Assembly (NCBI RefSeq): GCF_005503625.1
Contig: NZ_SCMX01000002.1
Span: 1 to 64,000 of the forward strand
Length of the DNA: 64,000 bases
Direction: 5' to 3'
Origin: Cupriavidus sp. 2SB
Lineage (GTDB): Bacteria > Pseudomonadota > Gammaproteobacteria > Burkholderiales > Burkholderiaceae
Position numbers and translations under genes: made by a program. How positions within the stretch are numbered: the stretch's first letter is position 1; every line of letters starts with the position of its first letter. The notes under the pieces are model-generated. The model had not been told where the DNA came from and did no database searches. It saw nothing but the letters and a program-made list of their open reading frames with translations. Below are positions 36,309-46,712 of the stretch, in pieces.

Positions 36309-37287
36309 TTTCAATATAATTTCCCGGCTGTTGCTGGCCAAGGACCGGCAACGCGCGACTTTGTGTAAGCGATGTTTGGCGCGAATCCGGATCGTATGTA
36401 CCTGCCAGGTTTGCGGCAGGCCGGTACGGAATGTGCGAGAAACACCAAGCCTTGTCTTGGGTAGTCTCACCAGTATCCGCGCAAGATTCCGCATTTTACA
36501 CTTCGGGTTGCCATCGACCCGGCCCGTCTCCCGCATGTTGCGTACCCCGCAAGGCGCCAGACGGGCAAATGGTGGCAAACAGCAGCACGCACGCGTTGCG
36601 CTGGCGCGCAGGAAGTCGCCCAGAGGCGCCTTCGGCAAAAGCCGGCCGACACGTGGAAACAGAGTGTTCAGGCAGAAAAGAATTCAATGCGGATGCCGCA
36701 GCATGGCATCCGCAACGGTGAGAGAAGACCGCCCGCACCGGGAATCGGTGCCGGCCCCGGCAGGTAACCCTGTCACCCGACCTGAAGTATCGGCCGCGAC
36801 TTGCCTCCCTTTGCCGTCATCCGGCAAGGCGGCACTGGCGCCCGGACGCAGAACGCCAAGAAGCAGCGGCGCGCCCGAACGCGGTACAGGTCGGATTGAC
36901 TCGGCAAGCCTTGCCGCGTCCGGATAAGTTGCTCTTTGACGCGTCCTGGCCATCCCGGCCCGGCAGCGATTGGTAGCGTAGACCTGTGCCACTGGCACGG
37001 ACACCTTCCCGTCGCCCGCCCCGCCGGCATCCGCCAGAAGCCGTTGCATCAGGAGCAGGCCCATTTGCCCTCTCCCGACCCGGCGGACCGCCCGCATCGT
37101 TTGCGGGAGCCAGAACGCCCACAGCCTCTCCTTTCACCCGCGCCCAGCCGGCCGCGTGCATTGCGCGCCGGCAATTCCGGCAATTCTCCCGACCTCGCTC
37201 TCTTTCCTCGCGTGCTCCCTGGACCGTCGCGGGCATGATCCCCTCATGACCCATCGATCTCCCGCGACACTGGAGCGAGGTATTGCG
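36309..37287 (+). promoter_or_regulatory. Long structured leader/intergenic region of rne
   Basis: 979 bases without a credible gene. At the left end is an AT-rich island with TATAAT on the plus strand (36315-36320). Hairpins include cctgcc/ggcagg (36401-36420), gcggatgcc/ggcatccgc (36689-36697 with 36705-36713, perfect 9 bp), gcaccg/cggtgc (36735-36751), a cggcaagccttgccg self-complement (36902-36916) and gtgcc-act-ggcac (36987-36999). RNase E is autoregulated through its 5' leader in E. coli; a comparable cis-acting leader here is an inference. The actual promoter position is unknown. Confidence 0.5.
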
Positions 37288-40200
37288 ATGAAACGCATGC
37301 TGTTCAACGCGACGCAACAGGAAGAACTGCGCGTCGCCATCGTCGATGGTCAGAAACTGATCGACATCGACATCGAGACTGCCGGGCGCGAACAGCGCAA
37401 GGGCAACATCTACAAGGGTGTCATCACCCGCATCGAGCCGTCGCTCGAGGCGTGCTTCGTCAACTACGGCGAAGAGCGCCACGGCTTCCTGCCGTTCAAG
37501 GAAGTGGCTCGTGCCTTCTTCAAGGACGGCGTGGACGTGCGCAATGCGCGCATCCAGGATGCGCTGCACGAAGGCCAGGAACTGATCGTCCAGGTGGAGA
37601 AGGAAGAACGCGGCAACAAGGGCGCTGCCCTGACGACGTTCATCTCGCTCGCCGGCCGCTACCTGGTGCTGATGCCGAACAACCCGCGTGGCGGCGGCGT
37701 ATCGCGCCGCATCGAGGGCGAGGATCGCCAGGAACTGCGCGAGACCATGGCGCAACTCCAGGTGCCGGAAGGCATGAGCATCATCGCGCGCACCGCCGGT
37801 ATCGGCCGTGCCGCCGAAGAGCTGCAATGGGATCTGAACTACCTGCTGCAACTGTGGAAGGCCATCGACGGCGCCGCCGGTGACAACAAGGCGCCGCTGC
37901 TGATCTATCTGGAGTCCAGCCTTGTCATCCGCGCCATCCGGGATTACTTCCAGCCCGACATTGGCGAAATCCTGATCGACACCGACGAAATCCACGAGCA
38001 GGCCCGCGCGTTCATGAGCGTGGTGATGCCCGACAACATGAACCGCGTGAAGAAGTACCGGGACGACGTGCCCCTCTTCTCGCGTTTCCAGATCGAGCAC
38101 CAGATCGAATCGGCGTACTCGCGCATGGTGATGCTGCCCTCTGGCGGTGCCATCGTGATCGACCATACCGAAGCCCTCGTGTCGGTTGACGTGAACTCGG
38201 CCCGCGCCACCAAGGGTGCGGACATCGAGGAAACCGCGCTGCGCACGAACCTGGAAGCCGCCGACGAGATTGCCCGCCAGCTGCGCCTGCGCGACCTGGG
38301 CGGCCTGATCGTGATCGACTTCATCGACATGGAGTCCGGCAAGGCCCAGAAGGACGTGGAAACGCGTCTGAAGGACGCCCTGCGCCACGACCGCGCCCGC
38401 GTGCAGATGGGCAAGATCAGCCGCTTCGGTCTGATGGAACTGTCGCGCCAGCGCCTGCGTCCTTCGCTGTCGGAAGGCTCGCACATCACCTGCCCGCGCT
38501 GCAATGGAACAGGTCACATCCGCGATACCGAATCGTCCGCCCTGCAGGTGCTGCGCATCATCCAGGAAGAGGCGATGAAGGAAAACACGGCCGCCATTCA
38601 CTGCCAGGTGCCGGTGGAAGTGGCCGCTTTCCTGTTGAACGAGAAGCGTCAGGACATCAACCTGATCGAACTGCGCTTCAAGGTCAATGTGCTGCTGATC
38701 CCGAACAAGCATCTGGAAACGCCGCACTACAAGCTCGAACGCCTGCGCCACGACGATCCGCGCCTGGAAGACTCCACCGCCAGCTATCGCATGGCGGAAG
38801 CGGCTGCGAAGGAACTCGAAGCCGACACGAGCTACAGCAGCCGCAAGAAGGAAGATGCACGTCCACGCCAGGAAGCGGCCGTCAAGGGCATCACGCCTGA
38901 CGCTCCGGCCCCGGTCTCGGTACCGCGCGCGGAACGTGCGCCGAAGCCCGATGCAGCAGCACGCCCGACGCCGGCTACGCAGCCCGTCACGGGCGGGGGC
39001 ATCATCGGCTGGCTCAAGAGTCTGTTCGGCGCAACGCCGGCACCTGCTCCCGTGGCAGAGCCGGTCAAACCGGCAGTTGAATCGCCGGCACGCGGCGAAG
39101 GCCGTCAAGGCCGTGGCCAGCGTGGTGAGCGCGGCGAAGGCCGCCAGGCCCGTGGTGAGCGCGGTGGTGAACAGCGCGGCGAGCGCGGTGACCGAGGCGA
39201 ACGTGGCGAACGCCAGGGTCGCGGCCAGCGTGGCGAGCGCTCCGATCAGCAGCGCGGTGAACAGCGCGAGCAACGCGAGTCACGTGAACAACGCGAACCG
39301 CGTGAAGCACGTGAGCCGCGCGAGGCCCGTGAACCGCGCGAACCGCGTGGCGAACGCCAGCCGCGCGCACCGCGTGAAGGCCAGGCCACTCCGGCCGTGG
39401 TTCAGGGCGAGCGCACCGAAGGCCGTCAGGAAGGTCGTCGCGAACGCAACCAGGAACGCCGCGAGCGCCAGCGCGAACGCCAGCGTGAACGGGCCGAAGG
39501 TCGCGAGACCGACGAAACGCTGACCGAAGGCCAGGCTGCACAGCAGACCGCGTTCGAAGCCGCCCAGGCTGCGCCGGCCTACGCCGTCAATACCGACAGC
39601 GCTGCAACCGACATCCCGGCAGGTGCCGAGGGCACCGAGGCAGCATTCGAAGGTGCGGAAGGTACAGAAGGCGAAGAACGTCGTCGCCGTAACCGTCGTG
39701 GTCGCAATCGTTATCGTCGCGAACGCGAAGATGGCGCGCAGAACCTTGAAGTCAATGAGGCCAATCTGGCGGAAGTCAGCAGCGGCGTGACGGAATCGGA
39801 GTCCGATTCGGAGCCGGTGACAACGCCGGCATCGGCGGCAGCCCCGGCACCTCAGGTTGCCTCGCCGACCCAGCACGTAGAGTCCGCTCCCGTGGCTCGC
39901 GCCGAGCCAGTTGTCCAGGCGCCGGTTGCCGAGCCCGTGTTCGCAGCCGTTGCAACGCCCCAGGCGGAAGCCGTGGTGCCGCCTGCGCCGGCGTATGTTG
40001 CACCCGCACCGGTAGCGGCTCCGGCAGTCGAGGCTCCGGCGGTTGCTACGGCACCGGTCGTCCCTGAGCAAGTCATCGTGACGGCTGATGTGGCGCCTGC
40101 CCCGGTTCCGGCTGTGGAAGCCGCCGTGGTGGCCGCTGCAGCACCTGCAGCAGTTCAGGCAACGCCGAAGACGGATGTCGCACTGGAGCCGATGCTTGAG

Positions 40201-40401
40201 GCTGCAGGCCTGCAGTGGGTCGAAACGGACTCCAGCAAACATGCTGCAGCGCAGGAAGCCGCCGCACGCGTCGCCCCGGCTGCACGGGTGGTGCGCGAGC
40301 GCAAGCCGCTGCCGCCGCTGCCGGAAGGTCCGATGGTCCTGGTGGAAACCGGCGGCCAGCAACGCGATACGGCGCAGCAACAACAGCAGCAACAGCAATA
40401 A
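37288..40401 (+). CDS. rne: Ribonuclease E
   Basis: 1037 residues from the ATG at 37288 ([20 protein letters not shown]) behind gcgagg. Catalytic half: S1 domain (about 35-120), RNase H and DNase I-like regions with metal ligands Asp301 ([13 protein letters not shown]) and Asp344 ([10 protein letters not shown]), and Zn-link Cys402/Cys405 (CPRCNGTGH). The C-terminal scaffold is disordered. A GWLKSLFG element near 574 may be an amphipathic membrane or protein anchor. An Arg/Glu/Gly/Gln repeat block runs over about 602-738, a second basic patch [17 protein letters not shown] near 796, then Ala/Pro/Val repeats, and the protein ends in eight glutamines. It is the core of the RNA degradosome and rRNA/tRNA processing. 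Confidence 0.97.
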   Translation: MKRMLFNATQQEELRVAIVDGQKLIDIDIETAGREQRKGNIYKGVITRIEPSLEACFVNYGEERHGFLPFKEVARAFFKDGVDVRNARIQDALHEGQELIVQVEKEERGNKGAALTTFISLAGRYLVLMPNNPRGGGVSRRIEGEDRQELRETMAQLQVPEGMSIIARTAGIGRAAEELQWDLNYLLQLWKAIDGAAGDNKAPLLIYLESSLVIRAIRDYFQPDIGEILIDTDEIHEQARAFMSVVMPDNMNRVKKYRDDVPLFSRFQIEHQIESAYSRMVMLPSGGAIVIDHTEALVSVDVNSARATKGADIEETALRTNLEAADEIARQLRLRDLGGLIVIDFIDMESGKAQKDVETRLKDALRHDRARVQMGKISRFGLMELSRQRLRPSLSEGSHITCPRCNGTGHIRDTESSALQVLRIIQEEAMKENTAAIHCQVPVEVAAFLLNEKRQDINLIELRFKVNVLLIPNKHLETPHYKLERLRHDDPRLEDSTASYRMAEAAAKELEADTSYSSRKKEDARPRQEAAVKGITPDAPAPVSVPRAERAPKPDAAARPTPATQPVTGGGIIGWLKSLFGATPAPAPVAEPVKPAVESPARGEGRQGRGQRGERGEGRQARGERGGEQRGERGDRGERGERQGRGQRGERSDQQRGEQREQRESREQREPREAREPREAREPREPRGERQPRAPREGQATPAVVQGERTEGRQEGRRERNQERRERQRERQRERAEGRETDETLTEGQAAQQTAFEAAQAAPAYAVNTDSAATDIPAGAEGTEAAFEGAEGTEGEERRRRNRRGRNRYRREREDGAQNLEVNEANLAEVSSGVTESESDSEPVTTPASAAAPAPQVASPTQHVESAPVARAEPVVQAPVAEPVFAAVATPQAEAVVPPAPAYVAPAPVAAPAVEAPAVATAPVVPEQVIVTADVAPAPVPAVEAAVVAAAAPAAVQATPKTDVALEPMLEAAGLQWVETDSSKHAAAQEAAARVAPAARVVRERKPLPPLPEGPMVLVETGGQQRDTAQQQQQQQQ

Positions 40402-40423
40402 GCTGCGGCGCACGTTGTGACGA

Positions 40424-40449
40424 GGGGACGGCAATGCCGTCCCCTTTTT
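40424..40449 (+). terminator. Terminator after rne
   Basis: ggggacggc-aat-gccgtcccc (40424-40444) followed by five T. The 181 bases from here to moaA hold a small inverted repeat (ctgcaa-actgta-ttgcag, 40502-40519) and no gene I can support. Confidence 0.93.
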
Positions 40450-40630
40450 CGTTGGTGACCCAGGTGATGGGCGGCATCCCGGCGCTGTATCCCCATGCCC
40501 ACCTGCAAACTGTATTGCAGATGAGACAAGCGCGCGCGCGTCGTCCTTCGGCTTGCGGCTAGAATGGCGGCAGACGCCGCACCGCAACCAGCCGGGTCCC
40601 CACTCCCTGACGGCAGCGGCCAGACCAGCC

Positions 40631-41755
40631 ATGACCGACACTGTCATTCCGATTTTCGACATGCGCGACCACCGATACAAGTCGATGGTGCCGAGCATCC
40701 CTTCGCGCCTGTCTGCACCGACCGGGCTCGTCGCGGATACGCGTGGCCGGCCACTGCATGACCTGCGTATCTCGGTGACAGATCGCTGCAATTTTCGTTG
40801 CGTCTACTGTATGCCGAAGGAAGTGTTCGACAAGGACTACACCTTCCTGCCGCATTCCGAACTACTGAGCTTCGAGGAAATCGAGCGCGCCGCACGGCTG
40901 TTTGTCGCCCAGGGTGTCGAGAAGATCCGGCTGACTGGCGGCGAGCCGCTGCTGCGCAAGAACATCGAGCGTCTTGTGGAGATGCTCGCGCGCATCGAGA
41001 CGCCCTCCGGCAAGCCGCTGGACCTGACGCTGACCACCAATGCCTCGCTGCTCGCGCGCAAGGCGCAGTCGTTGCGAGACGCGGGCCTGAGCCGTGTCAC
41101 GGTCAGCCTTGACGCCATCGACGACACCACGTTCCGCAAGATGAACGATGTGGACTTCGCCGTGCGCGATGTGTTGCACGGCATCGAGGTGGCGCAGTCC
41201 GTTGGACTCGCGCCGATCAAGGTCAACATGGTGGTCAAGCGCGGCACCAACGATCAGGAGATCGTGCCAATTGCGCGCCATTTCCGAAACAGCGGCATCA
41301 TCGTCCGATTCATCGAATTCATGGATGTAGGCGCCAGCAATCACTGGCAGATGGACGAGGTCCTGCCCTCCGCCGAGATCGTGCGCCGGATCGACGAGGT
41401 CTTTCCGCTTGAAGCCCTGACGGCCAACTACTCGGGCGAGACGGCCGAGCGCTGGCGCTATCGCGATGGCGGCGGCGAGATCGGCGTGATTTCGAGCGTT
41501 ACACATGCGTTTTGCGGCGATTGCAGCCGCATTCGCTTGTCCACCGAAGGCCGGCTGTATCTCTGCCTGTTTGCGACCGAGGGCTATGACCTGCGCGCGT
41601 TGCTGCGCGGCGGACACAGCGACCTCGAAATCGGCAACGCCATCGCCCAGGTCTGGCAGGGGCGCACCGACAACTATTCAGAACAACGCAGCAACCCCGC
41701 AGTACGTGCTGCGCGGGCCGAGCGGAAGATTGAAATGTCGTACATCGGTGGATGA
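40631..41755 (+). CDS. moaA: GTP 3',8-cyclase MoaA
   Basis: A 374-residue radical-SAM enzyme for the first step of molybdenum cofactor synthesis. N-terminal cluster ligands Cys53, Cys57, Cys60 ([10 protein letters not shown]) and GGEPLLR. The C-terminal cluster is [20 protein letters not shown]. It ends in the conserved Gly-Gly. The ATG at 40631 is used; the N-terminus before [13 protein letters not shown] is about 40 residues, longer than in E. coli. Its stop overlaps mobA (ATGA), giving a moaA-mobA-moeA operon. Confidence 0.97.
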   Translation: MTDTVIPIFDMRDHRYKSMVPSIPSRLSAPTGLVADTRGRPLHDLRISVTDRCNFRCVYCMPKEVFDKDYTFLPHSELLSFEEIERAARLFVAQGVEKIRLTGGEPLLRKNIERLVEMLARIETPSGKPLDLTLTTNASLLARKAQSLRDAGLSRVTVSLDAIDDTTFRKMNDVDFAVRDVLHGIEVAQSVGLAPIKVNMVVKRGTNDQEIVPIARHFRNSGIIVRFIEFMDVGASNHWQMDEVLPSAEIVRRIDEVFPLEALTANYSGETAERWRYRDGGGEIGVISSVTHAFCGDCSRIRLSTEGRLYLCLFATEGYDLRALLRGGHSDLEIGNAIAQVWQGRTDNYSEQRSNPAVRAARAERKIEMSYIGG

Positions 41756-42393
41756 GTCGGCGGATGATCGAGCGGGATGACATCACGGGCCTGATCCTCG
41801 CCGGTGGGCGCGGCAGCCGCATGGGCGGCACGGACAAGGGACTGCAGCCATTCCTCGGCCGACCGATGGTCCGGCACACGATCGCACGGCTGGCGCCGCA
41901 AACAGGTGCGCAATTGATCAGCGCGAACCGCAATGCCGAGATCTATGCGACGTTCGGCATTCCGGTGATCCAAGACGACATCCCGGATTTTCCCGGGCCG
42001 CTGGCCGGCATGCTCGCCGCCCTGGCCCAATGCAAGACGGGCTGGATGGTCACCGCACCGTGCGATACCCCGTTCCTGCCGCTTGATCTGGTCGAGCGCC
42101 TGGCCCGTGCCATTGACATGGAAGGCGCCGACATGGCGATCCCCTTGGTCAAGGAAGCCGATGGCCGCCACCGTCTGCAGCCTGTGTTCTGCCTGATGCC
42201 AGTGAGCGCCGCCGCCAGTCTGCGCACCTATGTCGATGCGGGACATCGCAAGATAGAAACGTGGTTGACCGCGCAGCATCTGGCGCAGGTGCCGTTCGAG
42301 GACGCATCTGCGTTCGCGAACATCAACACACTCGACGAACTGCGCGCGCACGAAACCTCAAGCCGCCCTCGCGAGCCGGCGCCCCGGCCCTGA
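41752..42393 (+). CDS. mobA: Molybdenum cofactor guanylyltransferase MobA
   Basis: 213 residues. It attaches GMP to molybdopterin. The nucleotidyltransferase signature [20 protein letters not shown] is at about 14-33, with [11 protein letters not shown] around 99-109 holding the metal-binding Asp. The ATG overlaps the moaA stop, and moeA follows after 28 bases. The bis-MGD cofactor implied here is used by DMSO-reductase-family enzymes such as nitrate reductase and formate dehydrogenase. Confidence 0.95.
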   Translation: MSRRMIERDDITGLILAGGRGSRMGGTDKGLQPFLGRPMVRHTIARLAPQTGAQLISANRNAEIYATFGIPVIQDDIPDFPGPLAGMLAALAQCKTGWMVTAPCDTPFLPLDLVERLARAIDMEGADMAIPLVKEADGRHRLQPVFCLMPVSAAASLRTYVDAGHRKIETWLTAQHLAQVPFEDASAFANINTLDELRAHETSSRPREPAPRP

Positions 42394-42421
42394 GCCGCGG
42401 CGCAAATCTACGCCATCCACC

Positions 42422-43708
42422 ATGCCTTCCCTGCAATCCGTCATCTCTTGCCAGTCTGACTACGACCCCACGGCGCTACCCGTCACCCAGGCCAACGCCA
42501 TCATTGCGGATGTGATCGAGCCCGTGCGCGGCATCGAGCAATTGCCGATCCGCTCGGCGTTGTCGCGTGTGCTGGCCAACGACGTGATCTCGTCGATCGA
42601 CGTGCCCGCACACGACAACTCGGCCATGGACGGCTACGCGTTTGCCGGCGCGATGCTGAATCAAGGCGATGGCGATGTCGTCCTGGAAGTCAGCGGCACC
42701 GCGTATGCGGGCAATGCATTCGATGGCGAAGCAAAAGCGGGACAGGCCGTGCGCATCATGACTGGCGCGGTCATGCCGGCGGGCTGCGACACCGTCATTC
42801 CACAGGAATTCGTCGAGATCCAGGCCGGTGGCAATCAAGTTCGATTTCGCCCGGACGCGGTTCGTGCTGGCGACAACCGCCGTCGTCAAGGCGAGGATCT
42901 GGCGCGTGGACAAGCCGCCTTGCGGGCCGGCCGCATCCTGACCCCGGCAGACCTGGGCCTGATGGCTTCTCTCGGCGTGGTCGAGGTCAAGGTACGCCGG
43001 CGCCTGCGCGTCGCGTTTTTCTCCACGGGTGACGAGCTGCGCTCGATTGGCGAAACGCTGGACCCTGGCTGCGTTTACGATTCGAACCGCTACACCCTGC
43101 ATGGCATGCTGCAACGACTCAATGTCGAACTGATCGATATGGGCGTGGTGCGCGACGATCCGGAAATCATGGAAGCTGCATTCCGCACCGCCTGCGAAGT
43201 TGCCGATGCCGTCATCACTTCCGGGGGTGTATCGGTAGGCGATGCAGACTATACGAAGCAGATCATGGCCCGTCTCGGAGACGTCAGTTTCTGGAAGATT
43301 GCCATGCGGCCCGGCCGGCCCATGGCCTTTGGCCGGATTGCCTCGGGCGGCCATGAAGCCGTGCTGTTCGGATTGCCAGGCAACCCGGTAGCCGTGATGG
43401 TCACCTTCTACAATTTCGTGCGCGGCGCGCTGCACCGACTGATGGGGGCCGATGTGGCGCCGTTGCCGCGCATCCGCGTACGCAGCGCTACGCCGATTCG
43501 GAAACGCCCGGGCCGTACCGAATACCAACGCGGCATTGTGGCACCCGGTCCGGACGGCGAACTGGAAGTCCGCGTCACAGGCGAACAGGGTTCGGGGGTG
43601 CTGCGCTCGATGAGCGAGGCCAACGGCTTTATCGTGCTTGATCACGATCAAACATCGGTGGCGGCTGGCGACCTGGTCAGCGTAATGCTGTTCGACGGGC
43701 TGGTCTGA
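42422..43708 (+). CDS. moeA: Molybdopterin molybdenumtransferase MoeA
   Basis: 428 residues. It inserts molybdate into adenylylated molybdopterin. Visible motifs are DVPAHDNSAMDGYAF (about 60-74), IMTGAVMPAGCDTVIPQE, RRQGEDLARGQ, STGDELRSIGE and the MoaB-like TSGGVSVGDADY, with FGLPGNPVAVMVTFYNFV. All four domains are present. Last gene of moaA-mobA-moeA; no convincing terminator follows. Confidence 0.96.
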   Translation: MPSLQSVISCQSDYDPTALPVTQANAIIADVIEPVRGIEQLPIRSALSRVLANDVISSIDVPAHDNSAMDGYAFAGAMLNQGDGDVVLEVSGTAYAGNAFDGEAKAGQAVRIMTGAVMPAGCDTVIPQEFVEIQAGGNQVRFRPDAVRAGDNRRRQGEDLARGQAALRAGRILTPADLGLMASLGVVEVKVRRRLRVAFFSTGDELRSIGETLDPGCVYDSNRYTLHGMLQRLNVELIDMGVVRDDPEIMEAAFRTACEVADAVITSGGVSVGDADYTKQIMARLGDVSFWKIAMRPGRPMAFGRIASGGHEAVLFGLPGNPVAVMVTFYNFVRGALHRLMGADVAPLPRIRVRSATPIRKRPGRTEYQRGIVAPGPDGELEVRVTGEQGSGVLRSMSEANGFIVLDHDQTSVAAGDLVSVMLFDGLV

Positions 43709-43934
43709 CCGGCAGTGTCTGGCCGCTTGGCGGAACGACCAACGCGCGGCCTAAGCAATACCGCGCTTTCGGTTCCCGTGTGCGGTGTCGTATTTGTGCC
43801 GCACTCTGCGCGGAAAGCACACACCGATTCCTAAAATGCCTGCTCTGCCAGTCAGGCAGACTATGCGACGTACTTTGCAGTCGCTACACTTGCACCACGA
43901 AAAACCGATTTCCCCCAACATTGTGTCTGTCGTC

Positions 43935-44216
43935 ATGAACCAGGAGATCGCCTATCTCCACCCCGTCAAGACAGCTCGTGCGCTGGTGCTTGTGTATCTG
44001 TGCTTCTCGGTACCAATCGTCGCCATGGGCCTGTTTGTGGCGTTTGTACGCTACGGTGATCTGCCCGGCATCGCGGTCTTCACGGCCCTGATCCTGAACG
44101 CGTTGATCGGCTTTGGCCTGCTGTGGCTCGGCTGTCGCGCCTATAACTGGGTGGCTGCCCGATTCGGCGGCATCGAAGTTCACATCCGCGAACTCACCCC
44201 CGAAGATCGGCAGTAG
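43935..44216 (+). CDS. Small two-helix membrane protein, unknown
   Basis: 93 residues from the ATG at 43935 (MNQEIAYLHPVKTARALVLV). Two membrane helices, about 16-38 (VLVYLCFSVPIVAMGLFVAF) and 48-68 (VFTALILNALIGFGLLWLGC), separated by a short charged loop. A soluble tail ends IRELTPEDRQ. I do not recognise a function. The 226 bases before it, after moeA, hold no other clear signal; an in-frame ATG at 43785 would add a basic non-family stretch. It is convergent with rmuC. Confidence 0.65.
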   Translation: MNQEIAYLHPVKTARALVLVYLCFSVPIVAMGLFVAFVRYGDLPGIAVFTALILNALIGFGLLWLGCRAYNWVAARFGGIEVHIRELTPEDRQ

Positions 44217-44273
44217 TCGCGCGCAAGTCATCCCGCGCCGTCGCCTCCGCAGCACAGACGGACCGCCATCGGA

Positions 44274-45662
44274 TCAGACCAGGCGGTCTTCCTGCCCTTC
44301 CCCGCTCTCCTGCACGGCTTCCTGCGAACTAGCTGCTCCTACCATCTGACCGGGTTCGTCCGGCGCCACCGGTCCGGACGTGCCCAGCAACTGCTCCGCC
44401 AACTCTCCCGGCAATGCCTCCACGGTGCGCAGCTTGCGCTCCATTTGCCGCGTACGGACTTCCGCCTGCTCGATATTGCGCGCGGCGCGCACCAGCGTAT
44501 CGCGCGTTTTGGCGAGTACTTCACCGAATTTGCCGAACTCCGTCTTTACGGCGCCCAGCACCTCCCAGACCTCGCTTGACCGCTTTTCCAGCGCCAGCGT
44601 GCGGAATCCCATCTGCAGGCTGTTGAGCAGGGCCGTCAGTGTTGTCGGACCCGCCACGGTCACACGGAAATCGCGCTGCAACTGATCGGTCAATCCGGGG
44701 CGGCGCAGTACTTCGGCATACAGTCCCTCGGTCGGCAGAAACAGGATTGCAAAATCAGTGGTAGCCGGTGGCGACAGATACTTCTCGGCGATGCGCTGAG
44801 CCTCGCGCCGCACGGCCACTTCCAGCTCACGGCTGGCTGCCTGGGCGGTCTCGGCATCCCCGCGTTCCTGCGCGTCAATCAATCGCTCGTACTGCTCCTT
44901 CGGGAACTTGGCGTCGATCGGCAGCCAGACCGGCGCCGCACCGGCATCGCGGCCCGGCAGCCGGATCGCGAACTCCACGCGTGCGCCCGAGTTGCGCACG
45001 GTTTCCACATTCTTGCCGTACTGCTCCGGTGTCAGCACCTGCTCAAGCAGCATGTCGAGCTGCACTTCGCCCCAGGTTCCGCGCGACTTCACATTGGTCA
45101 GCACCCGCTTGAGATCGCCCACGCCCTGCGCCAGCACCTGCATCTCGCCCAACCCGCGGTGCACCTGTTCCAGCCGATCCGAGACAAGCTTGAACGATTC
45201 GCCCAGCCGCTGTTCCAGCGTGGCATGCAGCTTCTCGTCCACCGTGCGTCGCATCTCTTCGAGCTTGGCCGCATTGTTGGCCTCGATATCGCGCAGCTTC
45301 TGCTCGAGCGTGGCGCGCACATCGGCCAGCCGTCGCTCGTTGGACTCGGACATCTGCGCCAGTTGCTGCTGTTGCACCGTGGCGATGCTTGTCAACTGCG
45401 CCGACAGTTGCTGCTGGAAACGCAGCATCTGCTGGCCCGCCTCACCGCGATTGCCCCGTGCCATCTCTGCCAACTCCAGACGCAACTCGCGCTCCAGCCG
45501 CTCAAGACCGCGCGACGTGTCTTCGCGCACGTCGTCTCGCAGTTCGCCAAGCTGCGGTGACAGGTCGGCAGACCCCTTGCGGGGCATGCGCACAAGGAGG
45601 ATCGCCAGCAGTACCACCGAGACGATGGCGGCTGCGAGCGTGAGCCACGAAATCAAGGACAT
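44274..45662 (-). CDS. rmuC: RmuC-family DNA recombination-limiting protein
   Basis: 462 residues. An N-terminal membrane helix (about 5-25) is followed by long coiled coils (about 35-175, many Glu/Arg/Gln heptads) and a PD-(D/E)XK-like nuclease domain with TWGEVQLDMLLEQVL, LPIDAKFPKEQYERL and FAILFLPTEGLYAEV. RmuC restrains inversions at short inverted repeats in E. coli. Highly conserved family; the biochemical activity is not well defined. Confidence 0.94.
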   Translation of the reverse strand: MSLISWLTLAAAIVSVVLLAILLVRMPRKGSADLSPQLGELRDDVREDTSRGLERLERELRLELAEMARGNRGEAGQQMLRFQQQLSAQLTSIATVQQQQLAQMSESNERRLADVRATLEQKLRDIEANNAAKLEEMRRTVDEKLHATLEQRLGESFKLVSDRLEQVHRGLGEMQVLAQGVGDLKRVLTNVKSRGTWGEVQLDMLLEQVLTPEQYGKNVETVRNSGARVEFAIRLPGRDAGAAPVWLPIDAKFPKEQYERLIDAQERGDAETAQAASRELEVAVRREAQRIAEKYLSPPATTDFAILFLPTEGLYAEVLRRPGLTDQLQRDFRVTVAGPTTLTALLNSLQMGFRTLALEKRSSEVWEVLGAVKTEFGKFGEVLAKTRDTLVRAARNIEQAEVRTRQMERKLRTVEALPGELAEQLLGTSGPVAPDEPGQMVGAASSQEAVQESGEGQEDRLV

Positions 45663-45711
45663 GGAGAGGAAGAGCGGGTGATGTCAGCGACGAGGTATCA
45701 ACGACAAGCTT

Positions 45712-46707
45712 TCAGCGGCGACGAACCATGACGTCGGGATTGATGACGGTCGGCGGCTTGCCCGCCTGCGGGCCCAGATCGAGCGCTGCAATCAGGTTAT
45801 CCGCCGCCAGATTGGCCATTGCGCGTCGCGTCTTCTCCGAGGCGCTTGCGATATGCGGCGTCAGCACGACGTTCGGCACCGTCAGCAGGTCGGGATGCAC
45901 GCTCGGCTCGCCTTCGAACACATCCAGCCCTGCCGCGAAAATCGTGCGCGCGCGCAACGCTGCTGCCAGTGCCGCATCATCGACGATACCGCCGCGCGCC
46001 AGATTCACCAGCGTGGCCGTTGGTTTCATTTGCGAGAGTTCCGTCGCGCCGATGGTGTGGTGACTCTCCGCACTGTACGGCAACACCAGGATGAGGTGAT
46101 CCGACTGCTGCAGTAGCTCGGCCTTGCTGACATAGCGTGCGTTGAGCGACTGCTCGATCTCGGCGGGCAACTGACTGCGGTTGTGATACAGCACCTGCAT
46201 GTCGAAGCCTGACGCACGGCGCGCCAGGCCCTGCCCGATGCGTCCCATGCCGAGAATGCCGAGCGTGCTGCCATGAAGATCCATGCCGACCAGCATGTCG
46301 TAGCTCCACCGCTCCCACTTGCCGGCCCGTAGATAATGCTCGCCCTCGGTCACCCGCCGCGCCGTGGCCATCAGCAGCGCCCATCCGAAATCGGCCGTGG
46401 TTTCCGTCAGCACATCGGGCGTATTGGTCGCGACAATGCCCGCCGCCGTCAACGCCGGCAGGTCGAGATTGTTGTAGCCCACCGCCATGTTGCAGACCGC
46501 ACGCAACTGCGGCAGCGCGCCAACCACATTTCCATCGATCCGATCGGCGGCATTGGCCAGCACGCCAGCCTTGCCGGCCAGCCGCGTGCGTAGCGCCGCG
46601 GCATCCAGCACCAGATCCTGCTGGTTGTCATCGACATCGAAATACTGCGAAAGACGTTCGATGACATCGGGGAAGATGGCACGGGTCACCAGGACGGAGG
46701 GCTTCAT
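45712..46707 (-). CDS. D-2-hydroxyacid dehydrogenase, GhrB/glyoxylate reductase type
   Basis: 331 residues from the ATG at 46707 (MKPSVLVTRAIFPD). The NAD(P)-binding motif GILGMGRIGQGLARRA is at about 150-165. Catalytic Arg in LVNLARGGIVDD, Glu in FEGEPSVHP and His in LTPHIASASEKTR are in place. This matches glyoxylate/hydroxypyruvate/2-ketogluconate reductases; the substrate cannot be fixed. It starts 5 bases after the stop of the nhaD-like gene, so the two are co-transcribed. Confidence 0.9.
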   Translation of the reverse strand: MKPSVLVTRAIFPDVIERLSQYFDVDDNQQDLVLDAAALRTRLAGKAGVLANAADRIDGNVVGALPQLRAVCNMAVGYNNLDLPALTAAGIVATNTPDVLTETTADFGWALLMATARRVTEGEHYLRAGKWERWSYDMLVGMDLHGSTLGILGMGRIGQGLARRASGFDMQVLYHNRSQLPAEIEQSLNARYVSKAELLQQSDHLILVLPYSAESHHTIGATELSQMKPTATLVNLARGGIVDDAALAAALRARTIFAAGLDVFEGEPSVHPDLLTVPNVVLTPHIASASEKTRRAMANLAADNLIAALDLGPQAGKPPTVINPDVMVRRR

Positions 46708-46712
46708 GGTAG

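Noticed and set aside
36817..39273. An 818-codon minus-strand frame opposite rne
   Set aside because: Composition (Ala/Leu/Thr then His/Val/Gln) mirrors the complement of rne codons; no domain, and RNase E on the plus strand is certain.
39091..39520. Regular short repeats that could suggest a CRISPR-like array
   Set aside because: They are in-frame RGE/REQRE codons of RNase E with irregular unit length and no spacers; no cas genes are present.
40450..40630. A possible molybdenum-cofactor riboswitch upstream of moaA
   Set aside because: Only a short inverted repeat is visible; the multi-stem conserved core of the Moco RNA motif was not recognised.
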